From assembly GCA_016201825.1 (NCBI GenBank), contig JACQCD010000033.1, forward strand, positions 1 through 55,180: DNA of 55,180 nucleotides, written 5' to 3'. Both the position numbers and the translations under genes were made by a program. Of the stretch, positions 41,597 to 50,054 are shown one piece after another (the stretch's first letter is position 1; each line of letters starts with the position of its first letter). This DNA comes from Nitrospirota bacterium (GTDB taxonomy: Bacteria; Nitrospirota; Nitrospiria; 2-01-FULL-66-17). A model generated the notes under the pieces. The model was not told the origin of the DNA and did not search any database. It saw nothing but the letters and a program-made list of their open reading frames with translations.

Positions 41597-42202
41597 TCAG
41601 TGCTTGGCCAACCCTCGGATCAAGAGACCGACCACCCCACGAGCCAGCCGATCGAGCTCGTCGATCGAGTGCTTGCCGAGCATCATCAGCGGCGTGCAGA
41701 ACTTGGCGGTGGCCATCTGGATGAACTCGGCCGCGGTCACGACGTCCGGCACGTCGAACTCCCCGGTCCGATTCCCTTCCGCGAGCACCTCGGCCAGCAG
41801 CGCGCGGTTGGTGTCCAGGTGACGCTGGATCAGGTCCCAGTGCTCCTGGGCGATGACGTCGACCAGCTCGCTGACGCGCGGATGATGGCAAAATTCGTCG
41901 TACACGCAGCGCATGTTCTCGATGGTAAAGGTTTCAAGTCGTTCGCTCGCTGACAACCCCGGCCGCCGAATGACCTCCCGCCAACGCTGTTCCTTGTCCG
42001 CGAAGTGCCGCGCGGCGATCGCCGCCCCGATGTCGGACTTATTCTCAAAATACCGGTAGAGATTGGCCGCCGACATCTTGCAGTCCTGGGCGATCTCAGC
42101 CATCGTGGTCTTTTGGAACCCGTACTGCGCAAAGCGGGTACCGGCGGCAACCAGGATCTGGGCTTTGACGTCTTCGGGAGTGGAGACGGTAGGGGGGCTC
42201 AT
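41597..42202 (-). CDS. TetR-family regulator
   Basis: 201 residues from ATG 42202 (TTG 42211 possible). HTH: ILVAAGTRFAQYGFQKTTMA and SAANLYRYFENKSDIGAAI. The C-terminal ligand domain is intact. It lies between MMPL copies 2 and 3 and is the likely repressor of one or both. Confidence 0.87.
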   Translation of the reverse strand: MSPPTVSTPEDVKAQILVAAGTRFAQYGFQKTTMAEIAQDCKMSAANLYRYFENKSDIGAAIAARHFADKEQRWREVIRRPGLSASERLETFTIENMRCVYDEFCHHPRVSELVDVIAQEHWDLIQRHLDTNRALLAEVLAEGNRTGEFDVPDVVTAAEFIQMATAKFCTPLMMLGKHSIDELDRLARGVVGLLIRGLAKH

Positions 42203-42227
42203 GCCTGCCAAGGTACACCGCCGAATA

Positions 42228-42268
42228 ATGAACTGTCAACAGAATATTCACTGTTTATGAACTATCAC
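42228..42268. promoter_or_regulatory. possible TetR-binding repeats
   Basis: ATGAACTGTCAAC (42228-42240) is followed by a similar ATGAACTATCAC (42257-42268), spaced 29 bp, in the region before the tetR start. Direct repeats; binding is inferred. Confidence 0.4.
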
Positions 42269-42360
42269 GTTCTCTCCTGACCGGGGTCCCAGGTCCCGAA
42301 ACCACCTCGTGAGGGTGACAGCGACGTGGGAGAAATTTCGCTCAGGTCTAGATTCTCGCC

Positions 42361-44766
42361 TCATTGTTGCCCTCCCGCCACGACCAAGGGCCGTGCGAAC
42401 AGCGCCTCGCGGAGATTCCCGAATGCGAAGCGTGGCTTGAAGACCATCATCATGGCTCGCAGGAACAGCAGCGCGGACAGGGCGCTGATCGACATGGTCG
42501 CCATCACCAGGGTCGAGATCTGCCCATACCACTTAAAATCGGACACCTGAAGGACGGCATACCCCCCGACGACGGACAGCGCCACGAACAGGATCGCCTT
42601 GCCCGAGGTGAGGAGCGAGTCTCGCGTGGCCGCCAGGAGATTTCGGCTCTTGGCCAGCTCCTCACGGAACCGGAACAGCAGGTAGATCTCGTAGTCCGCG
42701 CCGATGCCGATGGCCATCGAGGCGGCCGTGGCCGCGCCCATATCCAGCGGCATTCCCACCCAGCCCATCAATCCAAAGTTGGCCAGGATGACCGTGAACA
42801 GCGGGACGACGACAAACAGCCCTCCAATGAAGGACCGCAGCGCGAGGCTGGAAAGCAGAAAGACGACGACCGCCATCTGGGCCATGTTCTTATACTTCTC
42901 CTGGGTGATCACCTCATTCAGCGCGATGATCTGCGGCAGGCCCCCGCCCATCTGGACCGTCACACCCGGTGGAAAATGCTGGGCGGCGACCTCCCGGGCC
43001 CGCCGGGCGAGCGCGTCGGCGTAGGCCGCGCTGTCGGTCTTGAGGAAGGCCCAGACCGCGGCCTTCTGGTAATCGTTGTCCACAAAGCTGTCGAAATCCT
43101 GCGGATTGCCCGAGAGGGAATAGAGAAAGAGATACTGGGCGATCAGCTCGCGATCGTCAGGGATGGTGTAGTACGCCGGATCGTCTGCGTGCATCGCCTG
43201 ATTCATCCGCTTGATGAGGTCCGCCAACGATTGCGTCTTGCCCACGTGGGGCTGGCCTTCAAGGAACCCTTGAAGCGCTGCCATGCCCTGAAGCATCTTG
43301 GGATCTTTGATACCGTCCTGACTGGGAGTCTCCACCAGGAAAATAATGGAATTGGTGCCCCCGAATTTCTCGTTCAGCACGGCATCATGGACCAGGAACT
43401 CACTGGTCGGCCGGTGGTAGCTTTTGAGGTTGTTGTCCACGCGAAGCTGCGGGATTCCGGCCAGAGCCAGCCCAAGCAGCGCGATCCCCCCGCCCAGGAT
43501 CCAAGCGGCCCTACCGCCCACCAGGTGATTGGACAGCGAGAGCAGCACACGATCCAAGACTCCCACTCGGCGCTCCCGTTCGGTCTCGCGGATCTTCGGG
43601 GCAGACAGCAGGGAACGCACCGCCGGAATCAAGGTCAACTCTAAGACCATCGCACCAAGGATCCCGGAGCCGGTGAACACGCCGAAATGCTGAACCATGA
43701 TGATCCCGGTCATCGTCAGGGAGAAGAAGGTGACGACGGCAATGAGTCCGGCGGTGATCATCACCGGCCCGACGCGGGCCAGTGAGACGGTGACCGCTTG
43801 CCGATTGGCCTCGCGCGCGGAGAGATCGGTCGTGGTACTCAGCCGGTGATATTCTTCGTAGTAGCGCTTGAGAATCTGGATCGCGTGGCCCGCCGCCACA
43901 GCCATGATCAGAATCGGCGTGGTCGTGTTCATCGGGTCCATATGGACACCCAACAGGCCCATGAGCCCTAATCCCCAAATGACGCTGAAGATGGCGGTCA
44001 ACATGGGCAGGAGCATTCCCTGAACGCTCCGAAAGGACCAGTACTGGATCGCCATGATGATCAGGAGGGCGGCGCCGAAGAACATCGGCATTTTCATCAT
44101 GTGAAACTCGAACCAGTAGTTCATCACCGGAAAACCGCCGAGATAGATGTCCACCGTGTCGTCGCGCTCACGGTCCACGATCTGCAAGATGGCGTGATAC
44201 ATGGGCGTGTAGGTGGGGTTCTGCTTGTCCATCTTGAAGTCGGCGATCACGGCGGCCGCGTTCCCGTCCGGGGAAACCAGGGCGTTGATGTAGATCGGGA
44301 GAGAGGCCACGGCCGCCTTCAGGTGGGCGATCTCTTCCGGCGTCCGGGGAATCGTCTCCATCATCGGGCGCACTTCCATTCCGCCCGGGGTCCCCTTGAT
44401 CTCTTTCACCTTCCGCGCCGCGAAACTCAGGATGTTATGCCGGATCGCCTGCGGAATCTGCTCGATCCCTTGCTGGATGCGTTGGATCTTTTCCAAGACA
44501 GCGGGCTGATACACATCCCCCTGCTTTGGGACGATGCCGATGACCGCGACATTGCGTCCGCCGAACACTTCTTCGAGCAGATTCGTCGTCTTCACATACG
44601 GGTGTGCTTGCGGAGCCCAGATGTCGGGGTCCATGTCAAACTGGAGGCTGGTGAAAATCCGGGTCACTAAAAACCCGGTGACCAGTAGGATCATCAGGAT
44701 CGTGGCGATGCGGTAACGGATGATCCATTCGGCGTAACGATGGAACAGCGTGCGGTCAGTACTCAT
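42361..44766 (-). CDS. MMPL/RND-superfamily permease (HAE3-like), copy 3
   Basis: 801 residues from ATG 44766, with GGAGGG upstream. Same architecture as copies 1 and 2: FDMDPDIWAPQAHPYVKTTN, GHAIQILKRYYEEYHRL, MAIGIGADYEIYLLFRFREE. It is closest to copy 1. No LolA-like partner adjoins it. A 27-bp ECF42-type promoter lies upstream at 44857-44883, and a TetR gene downstream. Confidence 0.9.
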   Translation of the reverse strand: MSTDRTLFHRYAEWIIRYRIATILMILLVTGFLVTRIFTSLQFDMDPDIWAPQAHPYVKTTNLLEEVFGGRNVAVIGIVPKQGDVYQPAVLEKIQRIQQGIEQIPQAIRHNILSFAARKVKEIKGTPGGMEVRPMMETIPRTPEEIAHLKAAVASLPIYINALVSPDGNAAAVIADFKMDKQNPTYTPMYHAILQIVDRERDDTVDIYLGGFPVMNYWFEFHMMKMPMFFGAALLIIMAIQYWSFRSVQGMLLPMLTAIFSVIWGLGLMGLLGVHMDPMNTTTPILIMAVAAGHAIQILKRYYEEYHRLSTTTDLSAREANRQAVTVSLARVGPVMITAGLIAVVTFFSLTMTGIIMVQHFGVFTGSGILGAMVLELTLIPAVRSLLSAPKIRETERERRVGVLDRVLLSLSNHLVGGRAAWILGGGIALLGLALAGIPQLRVDNNLKSYHRPTSEFLVHDAVLNEKFGGTNSIIFLVETPSQDGIKDPKMLQGMAALQGFLEGQPHVGKTQSLADLIKRMNQAMHADDPAYYTIPDDRELIAQYLFLYSLSGNPQDFDSFVDNDYQKAAVWAFLKTDSAAYADALARRAREVAAQHFPPGVTVQMGGGLPQIIALNEVITQEKYKNMAQMAVVVFLLSSLALRSFIGGLFVVVPLFTVILANFGLMGWVGMPLDMGAATAASMAIGIGADYEIYLLFRFREELAKSRNLLAATRDSLLTSGKAILFVALSVVGGYAVLQVSDFKWYGQISTLVMATMSISALSALLFLRAMMMVFKPRFAFGNLREALFARPLVVAGGQQ

Positions 44767-44856
44767 CAACACCCTCCGTGTGTACGGCGTCAGTGGGGAC
44801 GGTGGTCAGTGAAACGCGGGACCGGGGCACCCCGGTCTCTTCACCGTCGTCCTGTA

Positions 44857-44883
44857 GACGAACGGAGAACGGGAGAATCGACA
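44857..44883 (-). promoter_or_regulatory. ECF42-type promoter before the third MMPL gene
   Basis: Minus strand TGTCGA (44883-44878), 17-bp spacer and CGTC (44860-44857). The spacer and flanks match the element at 48188-48214. TGTCGA and CGTC are the known ECF42 -35 and -10 elements. Confidence 0.7.
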
Positions 44884-44955
44884 CGCAGCCGCGTTTGATC
44901 ATCCTCGCCACGAAAAGGATCCCCACCCCGCGCGAGGGAGCCACGCTTCGGAGTG

Positions 44956-45387
44956 TTACACGATCTTCGCGCCCTTCGGCGGCTTCGGTTCCCCGACCAT
45001 CTGGTAGAACCATAGCTCGTACCCGTAAGGGTCGACCACTTTGAACGTCCGGTCGCCCCACCACTGCGTTCCTAGCGGCGCGGTAATCTTCACCCCACGC
45101 TTCTTCACCTCATCGTGATATTTGTCGACATCTGCCACCTCCAGATAAATCTCGACCGGCCGCTTCGTGGGATACGCGGGCTTCGAGCCCTCGACCTTCT
45201 CTGGGGGCCTGGTGAGCATGATCTTGGCGCTACCCAGCGTGACGGTGCAGAAATCAAACTTGCCGTCTTTACCCACCATGCCCATGACGTGACCAAACCC
45301 GAGCTTGTCGACGTAAAAGCTCCGAAGTTCATCGACCGACTCGACGGAGATGATCGGCATCACGGCTCCCGGGTGTTCTCGACTCAT
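44956..45387 (-). CDS. VOC/glyoxalase-family protein
   Basis: 143 residues. A bleomycin-resistance/glyoxalase pattern: MPIISVESVDELRSFYVDKL, LEVADVDKYHDEVKKRGV, DPYGYELWFYQ. Metal ligands are not complete by eye. It is divergent from the TrmB gene. ATG 45387 is chosen over an upstream GTG. Confidence 0.85.
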   Translation of the reverse strand: MSREHPGAVMPIISVESVDELRSFYVDKLGFGHVMGMVGKDGKFDFCTVTLGSAKIMLTRPPEKVEGSKPAYPTKRPVEIYLEVADVDKYHDEVKKRGVKITAPLGTQWWGDRTFKVVDPYGYELWFYQMVGEPKPPKGAKIV

Positions 45388-45467
45388 GGCGCTCTCCTCT
45401 TCTACGGACAATGTGGGGACCAATCCTCATCACGCTGTAGCATAAGACCACTCCGATTGACGTTCAA

Positions 45468-45483
45468 CTACTTTTTGGAGTAG
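45468..45483. promoter_or_regulatory. short dyad before the TrmB gene
   Basis: CTACT and AGTAG flank TTTTGG, overlapping the ribosome site. TrmB proteins often bind TACT-Nx-AGTA sites. Confidence 0.4.
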
Positions 45484-45487
45484 AAAT

Positions 45488-46357
45488 GTGCTCATGAAAT
45501 GGCAAGACATTGAGCTCCTCGACGAAATCGGTTTCTCCGCCTACGAGAAGAAAGCGCTTGTCACACTGACGATGTTTGGTGTCGCGGACGCCGCCACATT
45601 GTGCCGAGAGGGTGAAATCCCCACGTCCAAAATCTACCGCGCGATGGAGAAACTCGGTCACTTGGGGCTGGTCAATATCCAACCTACACGACCGAAGCTC
45701 TATGCCGCGCTGCCCGCCGACGTGGTGGTGGACCGACTGATCGAGCTCGCCCGCGAGAAGGCCGAGCAATTCGCGGGCCACGCCAAGCACTTGAGGTCGG
45801 TGCTTTCGGGTCTTCCCGGCCGACTGCGCGGCCGTCAGACCTTCGTCGACCTTGCCCTGGGTGCCGAGAGCCATATCAAGCGCCACCTGATCCGGCTAGC
45901 CGCAGCGACGTCGCGGATCCTGTCGTACGTCGAACAGGGCGACCTAACCGCCATCGACCAAGCCACGGCGTCAAGGTTCCCGGTGTTGCGTCGGATCGCG
46001 CGCAATGCCGTCGAGCGCCAGGTCGATCACCGCGTCATTTTCGGATTCACTCATCGAACCGCACCCCGGCTGATGGAATTCCTCCGCGATCACAAAGCCA
46101 ATGTGGGACATCTCACGGGAATCCGCTACTCCGGAGAGCTGGGGCACCCCTTCCACGTGATGGATGACGATCTCGTGATTCTCCCCCTCGACCACCCTTT
46201 TGTACCCGAGGGACGCTTTGCCTCCCTCCTCGTGCGTGACAAGGACTTGGCGCAGAGCCTCACGGATGGATTCGAGACCCTGTGGCGCAAGGCGATGCGG
46301 AACCTCCGCGAGATCGATTTCCATCCCGGCATCTCGGGAGTAAAGGATCAAACGTAA
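45488..46357 (+). CDS. TrmB-family transcription regulator
   Basis: 289 residues from GTG 45488 with TTGGAG upstream (ATG 45494 is possible). N-terminal HTH: IGFSAYEKKALVTLTMFGVA, IPTSKIYRAMEKLGHLGLV. A C-terminal ligand-like domain follows (RVIFGFTHRTAPRLMEFL). Plus-strand gene in a mainly leftward region, divergent from the VOC gene. Confidence 0.85.
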   Translation: MLMKWQDIELLDEIGFSAYEKKALVTLTMFGVADAATLCREGEIPTSKIYRAMEKLGHLGLVNIQPTRPKLYAALPADVVVDRLIELAREKAEQFAGHAKHLRSVLSGLPGRLRGRQTFVDLALGAESHIKRHLIRLAAATSRILSYVEQGDLTAIDQATASRFPVLRRIARNAVERQVDHRVIFGFTHRTAPRLMEFLRDHKANVGHLTGIRYSGELGHPFHVMDDDLVILPLDHPFVPEGRFASLLVRDKDLAQSLTDGFETLWRKAMRNLREIDFHPGISGVKDQT

Positions 46358-46378
46358 CATTCATCTGATCGACCTCTC

Positions 46379-46437
46379 CTCCGCGCTTGCGTGGCGCAAC
46401 GCAGGCGCGGTGTTCGCGCCGAGGTTACGAAGCATCG
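46379..46437. repeat. structured dispersed repeat, copy 2
   Basis: CGCTTGCGTGGCGCAACG and GGCGCG-GTGTT-CGCGCC match 26415-26475. It lies in the convergent gap between the TrmB gene and the ECF42 gene, where a hairpin could end transcription. Confidence 0.55.
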
Positions 46438-46482
46438 TTGACCTGGTTTGGCGTTCTCGACTGGATCAACCAGGGTCGCGGC

Positions 46483-47766
46483 TTACCAGGAGCCATGACC
46501 CGCGTGTGTCATCGACTGCACTCGCTTGAGCAGGAACCGTCGCTCCGGTTCGGTGCACGGGCAGGCGAGCGCTCGCTGATAGGCCGTGATCGCGGGCTCG
46601 TGCTTGCCCAGTTCGCGCCACCACTCGGCCTCGACCGCGGGGAGCAGGTAGTAGTCGCGCATCGCGTGGTGCGCCTGGATGGTGTCGATCTCGCGGAGCC
46701 CCGCTTCGGGCCCCAACAGCCGCGAGCGGGCCACGGCTCGGTTGAGTGCGACCACCGGCGTGGGCTTGATGGCGTAGAGCTGGTCATACAACTCCGCAAT
46801 GTACGCCCAATCCGTCGCCTCGAAACTCGGCGCCGTGGCGTGGCAGGCCGCGATACCGGCTTCGACATGGTAGGCGCTCATCTCGTTGCCCTCAGCCGAT
46901 CGATCGAGGTGGGCCAGGCCCTGAGCGATCAGGCCGAGATCCCAGCGCGAGCGGTCCTGCTCGCTCAACAGGAACAGATCGCCCGCCTCGTCCACCCGGG
47001 CCGGCAGGCGGGCCGGCAGGCAGGCCGCGTGCAGCAGCATCAGGGCCAGCAACGCGTGGGACTTGGGGACCCCGGTCCTGAGATGCGCAACCACGAGGCT
47101 GCCGAGCCTGATAGCCTCCTCGCAGAGTTCGGCCCGGATCAGGTTGTCGCCGCCGTGCGCGGCGTAGCCCTCGTTGAAGAGCAGGTACAACACATCGAGC
47201 GCCGCATCAAGGCGCTGGGCCAGCTCGCTACCGTCGGGCACTTCGAAGACCAGGGACCGATCTCGAATCACGCGCTTCGCGCGCACCAGACGCTGGGCGA
47301 TCGTGGCCTCCTTGGTCAGAAACGCCCGGGCGATCTCCTCGACGCTGAATCCCATCACGGTTTTGAGCGCGAGCACCAATCGAGACTCATCGGGAAGATC
47401 CGGATGGCAACACATGAAGATCATGGCGAGTTGGTCATCGAGTTCCTCGCCGCGGGGCGCTTCGGCGACAACGGGCCAGCGGATCAGCAGCTCCGCTGAT
47501 TTCTCGTCGAACGAGGATTCGCGGCGGAGCATGTCGAGTGCCCGGTGTTTGGCGGCCTGGATCAGCCAGGCCGTGGGGTTCTGCGGCACGCCGTGGAACG
47601 GCCACCGTTCGAGGGCCTTGATCAGCGCGTCTTGGACGACTTCTTCTGCCAGGTCGAGTCGACCCGCGCCGAAGATGCGGGTGAGCGTGGCGACCATCCG
47701 CCCCGCCTGATGGCGGAACAGATGGTCGACCAGCCCACCCACCTCGCTGCCGTCTGGTAGAGACAC
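46483..47766 (-). CDS. ECF42-type sigma factor with TPR-like C-terminus
   Basis: 427 residues. Sigma-2 region LAEEVVQDALIKALERWPFH, sigma-4 region MGFSVEEIARAFLTKEATIA, then a long helical SnoaL-free C-terminal domain with YAIKPTPVVALNRAVARSR and AITAYQRALA, as in ECF42 proteins. GTG 47766 with TGAGGGA upstream. It follows its partner yciI by 8 nt. The C-terminal part is needed for activity in known ECF42 members. Confidence 0.9.
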   Translation of the reverse strand: MSLPDGSEVGGLVDHLFRHQAGRMVATLTRIFGAGRLDLAEEVVQDALIKALERWPFHGVPQNPTAWLIQAAKHRALDMLRRESSFDEKSAELLIRWPVVAEAPRGEELDDQLAMIFMCCHPDLPDESRLVLALKTVMGFSVEEIARAFLTKEATIAQRLVRAKRVIRDRSLVFEVPDGSELAQRLDAALDVLYLLFNEGYAAHGGDNLIRAELCEEAIRLGSLVVAHLRTGVPKSHALLALMLLHAACLPARLPARVDEAGDLFLLSEQDRSRWDLGLIAQGLAHLDRSAEGNEMSAYHVEAGIAACHATAPSFEATDWAYIAELYDQLYAIKPTPVVALNRAVARSRLLGPEAGLREIDTIQAHHAMRDYYLLPAVEAEWWRELGKHEPAITAYQRALACPCTEPERRFLLKRVQSMTHAGHGSW

Positions 47767-47774
47767 CCGTTCCC

Positions 47775-48107
47775 TCAGCAGGACTCGATCTCGCGCACCT
47801 CGATCGTGCCTCCCAACTCCAGGTTCGGGCAGTCGCGCGCAAGCTGAACGGCTTGGTCATAGTTGGCCGCCTCGATCATAAAGTACCCGCCGATCACCTC
47901 CTTGGCCTCTGCGTATGGGCCGTTGATGACCGTGACGCCCCGCATCACGCGGCCATCGCGGCACAGTTTGTTGGCGTCAACCAGCCTTCCCGTCTGTTTG
48001 AGCTTGTCGCTCCAGGCCTTGTACTTCTGAATGATCGCCTGCATGGCGTCCGGGCTGAGGTTCGTGACCTTTGATGCTTCGTGCAGCAAGAGCAGATACT
48101 GTGGCAT
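47775..48107 (-). CDS. YciI/DGPF-family protein
   Basis: 110 residues. MPQYLLLLHE, then GRLVDANKLC, TVINGPYAEAKEVIGGYFMI (variant of DGPFAE-KE-GG-F) and the C-terminal EVREIESC. It is the usual partner of ECF42 sigma factors. A matching promoter lies 75 nt upstream. Confidence 0.9.
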   Translation of the reverse strand: MPQYLLLLHEASKVTNLSPDAMQAIIQKYKAWSDKLKQTGRLVDANKLCRDGRVMRGVTVINGPYAEAKEVIGGYFMIEAANYDQAVQLARDCPNLELGGTIEVREIESC

Positions 48108-48187
48108 GGGGGATCCTTTCGAGCGTAACGTGGACGCCTCCGGCGGCCCCGGGCACCACTGCCCAGCCTCTCCGCCGTCACCTCTTA

Positions 48188-48214
48188 GACGAACGGAGGG
48201 CGGGGAAATCGACA
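48188..48214 (-). promoter_or_regulatory. ECF42-type promoter before yciI
   Basis: Minus strand TGTCGA (48214-48209), 17-bp spacer and CGTC (48191-48188). Expected transcript start near 48182, about 75 nt before yciI. Fits autoregulation of the yciI-sigma pair. Confidence 0.75.
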
Positions 48215-48323
48215 CCAGTAGGGTCGGATCGAAACGGCGCTTCACACAACCTCTCCGACGTGCGACACTCCGCCGTGGTCCTAACACCGTAACGGAGACA
48301 CGGACGTCGGCTCGCGCACGTGT

Positions 48324-48620
48324 TCAGGTTCGTATCACTTCATAGAGACTCGGGTAGAACCGCAGGTCTTCCATCGTTGCGTCCGCGATCGCCTTCACTT
48401 GCGGGTTCTGCAGCGCCGCCCCAAACTGCTCTGCTGACGCCCATTCCGAGATGCTCACCAAATGAAAACGGGCATCAGGATTGACCGCCCGATGTAACCT
48501 GGTCGATACATAGCCCGGCTGCTTGCAAAAATAATCCGCGAACTTCTCCCATATTGCTAGAGCTTCCTTTTCCTTGCCTTTCGGCACTTCGAATGGATTG
48601 ATCACGATTACATTAGCCAT
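48324..48620 (-). CDS. ABM (antibiotic biosynthesis monooxygenase)-fold protein
   Basis: 98 residues. VIVINPFEVPKGKEKEALAI, PGYVSTRLHRAV and FHLVSISEWASAEQF fit the dimeric ABM/heme-degrading fold. GGGGG before ATG 48620. Confidence 0.82.
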   Translation of the reverse strand: MANVIVINPFEVPKGKEKEALAIWEKFADYFCKQPGYVSTRLHRAVNPDARFHLVSISEWASAEQFGAALQNPQVKAIADATMEDLRFYPSLYEVIRT

Positions 48621-48629
48621 AGATCCCCC

Positions 48630-48712
48630 TTACAAGATTGCCGCGAGATGGTCGAAGCACCCGTCGCTCCCGCGGCGCCTTGAACGTGCGCGGGGACAGG
48701 GCGAGCCTCAGG
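48630..48712 (-). pseudogene. internally deleted AHSA1/SRPBCC remnant
   Basis: Its stop end (TTACAAGATTGCCGCGAGAT) matches the 3' end of the gene at 50055, and the rest (CTCCCGCGGCGCCTTGAACG) matches that gene's 5' part near 50452. The roughly 350 bases between are missing. Confidence 0.7.
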
Positions 48713-48721
48713 ACGAAGATC

Positions 48722-49156
48722 CTAGCTGATCCAACCCTTGCTCTCGGCCTGCTTCGAATACCAGATCAAAAACACCGCCACCACCAGCGGCATAAGAATA
48801 ATCAGCAAGATCTCGAAGGGACCGTAGTCGATGGTCGAACCGGCCATGCCAAGGTAAGGGATCATTTGCACAATCACGCCAAGTAGCGACGCGATAAACA
48901 AATAGTACGCAGCCGACTTCCTGAGCAGAAGCAGAAGGGAGCCAAGCGCGCCGCCGAAAACGGCTATCGCAAACGCTCCGGTGGCCCATGCGGGTCGGCC
49001 TTCAATGATCGCCCGCTCCGACTCGGGCATGGCAGCGAGCATGCCTGCATTCATTTGCCCGAAGAAATTTATGACGCCCATCACATTCCAGATCAGCGCG
49101 ACAGCGCCGATTGTCCAGAAACTCCAGCGAACACCCCCAACGGTCTCATCGTTCAT
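48722..49156 (-). CDS. small four-helix membrane protein
   Basis: 144 residues with four hydrophobic helices: SFWTIGAVALIWNVMGVINF, ATGAFAIAVFGGALGSLLLL, YYLFIASLLGVIVQM and LLIILMPLVVAVFLIWY. No catalytic motif seen. GGGGGATGCG precedes ATG. Similar proteins are common beside YciI/VOC genes; function unknown. Confidence 0.75.
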   Translation of the reverse strand: MNDETVGGVRWSFWTIGAVALIWNVMGVINFFGQMNAGMLAAMPESERAIIEGRPAWATGAFAIAVFGGALGSLLLLLRKSAAYYLFIASLLGVIVQMIPYLGMAGSTIDYGPFEILLIILMPLVVAVFLIWYSKQAESKGWIS

Positions 49157-49226
49157 CGCATCCCCCTATTGTTTGCCATTCTTTTGGCCACATAACGCTT
49201 CGCAGCACTTCCCGGCCGACTGCGCG

Positions 49227-49300
49227 GCAGGCCGTGATCGCCGGTTCGTGCTTGCCCAGTTCGCGCCACAACTCAGCCTGGACCGCGGGGAGCAAGTATA
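49227..49300 (-). pseudogene. C-terminal fragment of an ECF42 sigma gene
   Basis: In one minus-strand frame it reads LLPAVQAELWRELGKHEPAI, close to LLPAVEAEWWRELGKHEPAI of the gene at 46483. The rest of that gene is absent. It lies 55 nt from a second YciI-like gene, as if a second sigma/YciI pair lost its sigma. Confidence 0.75.
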
Positions 49301-49354
49301 CGCACAGTTGTCCTGTTGTATTGACGCGAAGACATTTCCGAGAAACAAACGCGT

Positions 49355-49642
49355 CTACATTGACCTCAATTCGTAGATTCGAATGCTCGCAATAAATGGA
49401 TTACTTTTGGCAAGTTTCTCAGCAGCATCAAGACTCTTCGCCTCGATGATGTTGTAACCAGTAATGGACTCCATATTCCATGGGAGGTCCTTGGTTCCAC
49501 TTTTCGAGATTTCTCGACCACCACTGAAGCCACCCTGGTCCACTTGCTTGTCGGAGATCGACTCAAACCACGCCTGCCAAGCCTTCATGATTCCCGGGGT
49601 GGGTTTTTTAAATCCGAAATGCAGAAGCATGAACTTTTTCAT
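49355..49642 (-). CDS. second YciI-like protein
   Basis: 95 residues. KKFMLLHFGFKKPTPGIMKA, FSGGREISKSG and ITGYNIIEAKSLDAAEKLAK match YCII-type proteins lacking the DGPF motif. No ECF42 promoter lies upstream; it may be read from the ArsR-headed genes. Confidence 0.82.
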   Translation of the reverse strand: MKKFMLLHFGFKKPTPGIMKAWQAWFESISDKQVDQGGFSGGREISKSGTKDLPWNMESITGYNIIEAKSLDAAEKLAKSNPFIASIRIYELRSM

Positions 49643-49698
49643 TTCTCTCTCCTTGTTTATGGGTGTTCTCAAAGGTCTGCCTGCGGGTAATGTCTGGC

Positions 49699-50034
49699 TC
49701 ACTTCTTCTTTGCCGGCAGAGAAGCTGCATAGCTCGCCCCAACTTCAACCCACTGTGCTAACGCCCCGTCGTCGGCGAGCCCTTTCGCTTGAACCAGAAT
49801 CCAACCCTTCATGGGACGGCCGGACAGGTCGAAGATGCGGGCGTGCGGCTTGCTCAACGCGCGATCGGTTTCGTCCGCTGGAAGGCGCACGATCAGTTCT
49901 TGTCCGTGGACTCCACAGCACATGTTGCCGTTCAACAGAAAGGCCAGGCCGCCGAACATCCTCTTCTCAACCACGCGGCGGCGAGTGCCCAGGTGGTTGC
50001 GGATGCGCTCCGCCAGTTTGTCGTCAATCGCCAT
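49699..50034 (-). CDS. TfoX N-terminal-domain protein
   Basis: 111 residues. LAERIRNHLGTRRRVVEKRM, FGGLAFLLNGNMCCGV and FDLSGRPMKGWILVQ are typical of TfoX_N proteins. The competence domain of full TfoX is absent. Confidence 0.88.
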   Translation of the reverse strand: MAIDDKLAERIRNHLGTRRRVVEKRMFGGLAFLLNGNMCCGVHGQELIVRLPADETDRALSKPHARIFDLSGRPMKGWILVQAKGLADDGALAQWVEVGASYAASLPAKKK

Positions 50035-50054
50035 CAGACTTCTCCCCGTGATCG

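Noticed and set aside
42364-43644. 426-codon plus-strand open frame
   Set aside because: Antisense to the third MMPL gene; composition typical of shadow frames.
46379-46437. integron attC site
   Set aside because: The repeat has stems but lacks clear RYYYAAC/GTTRRRY core boxes, and no integrase is present.
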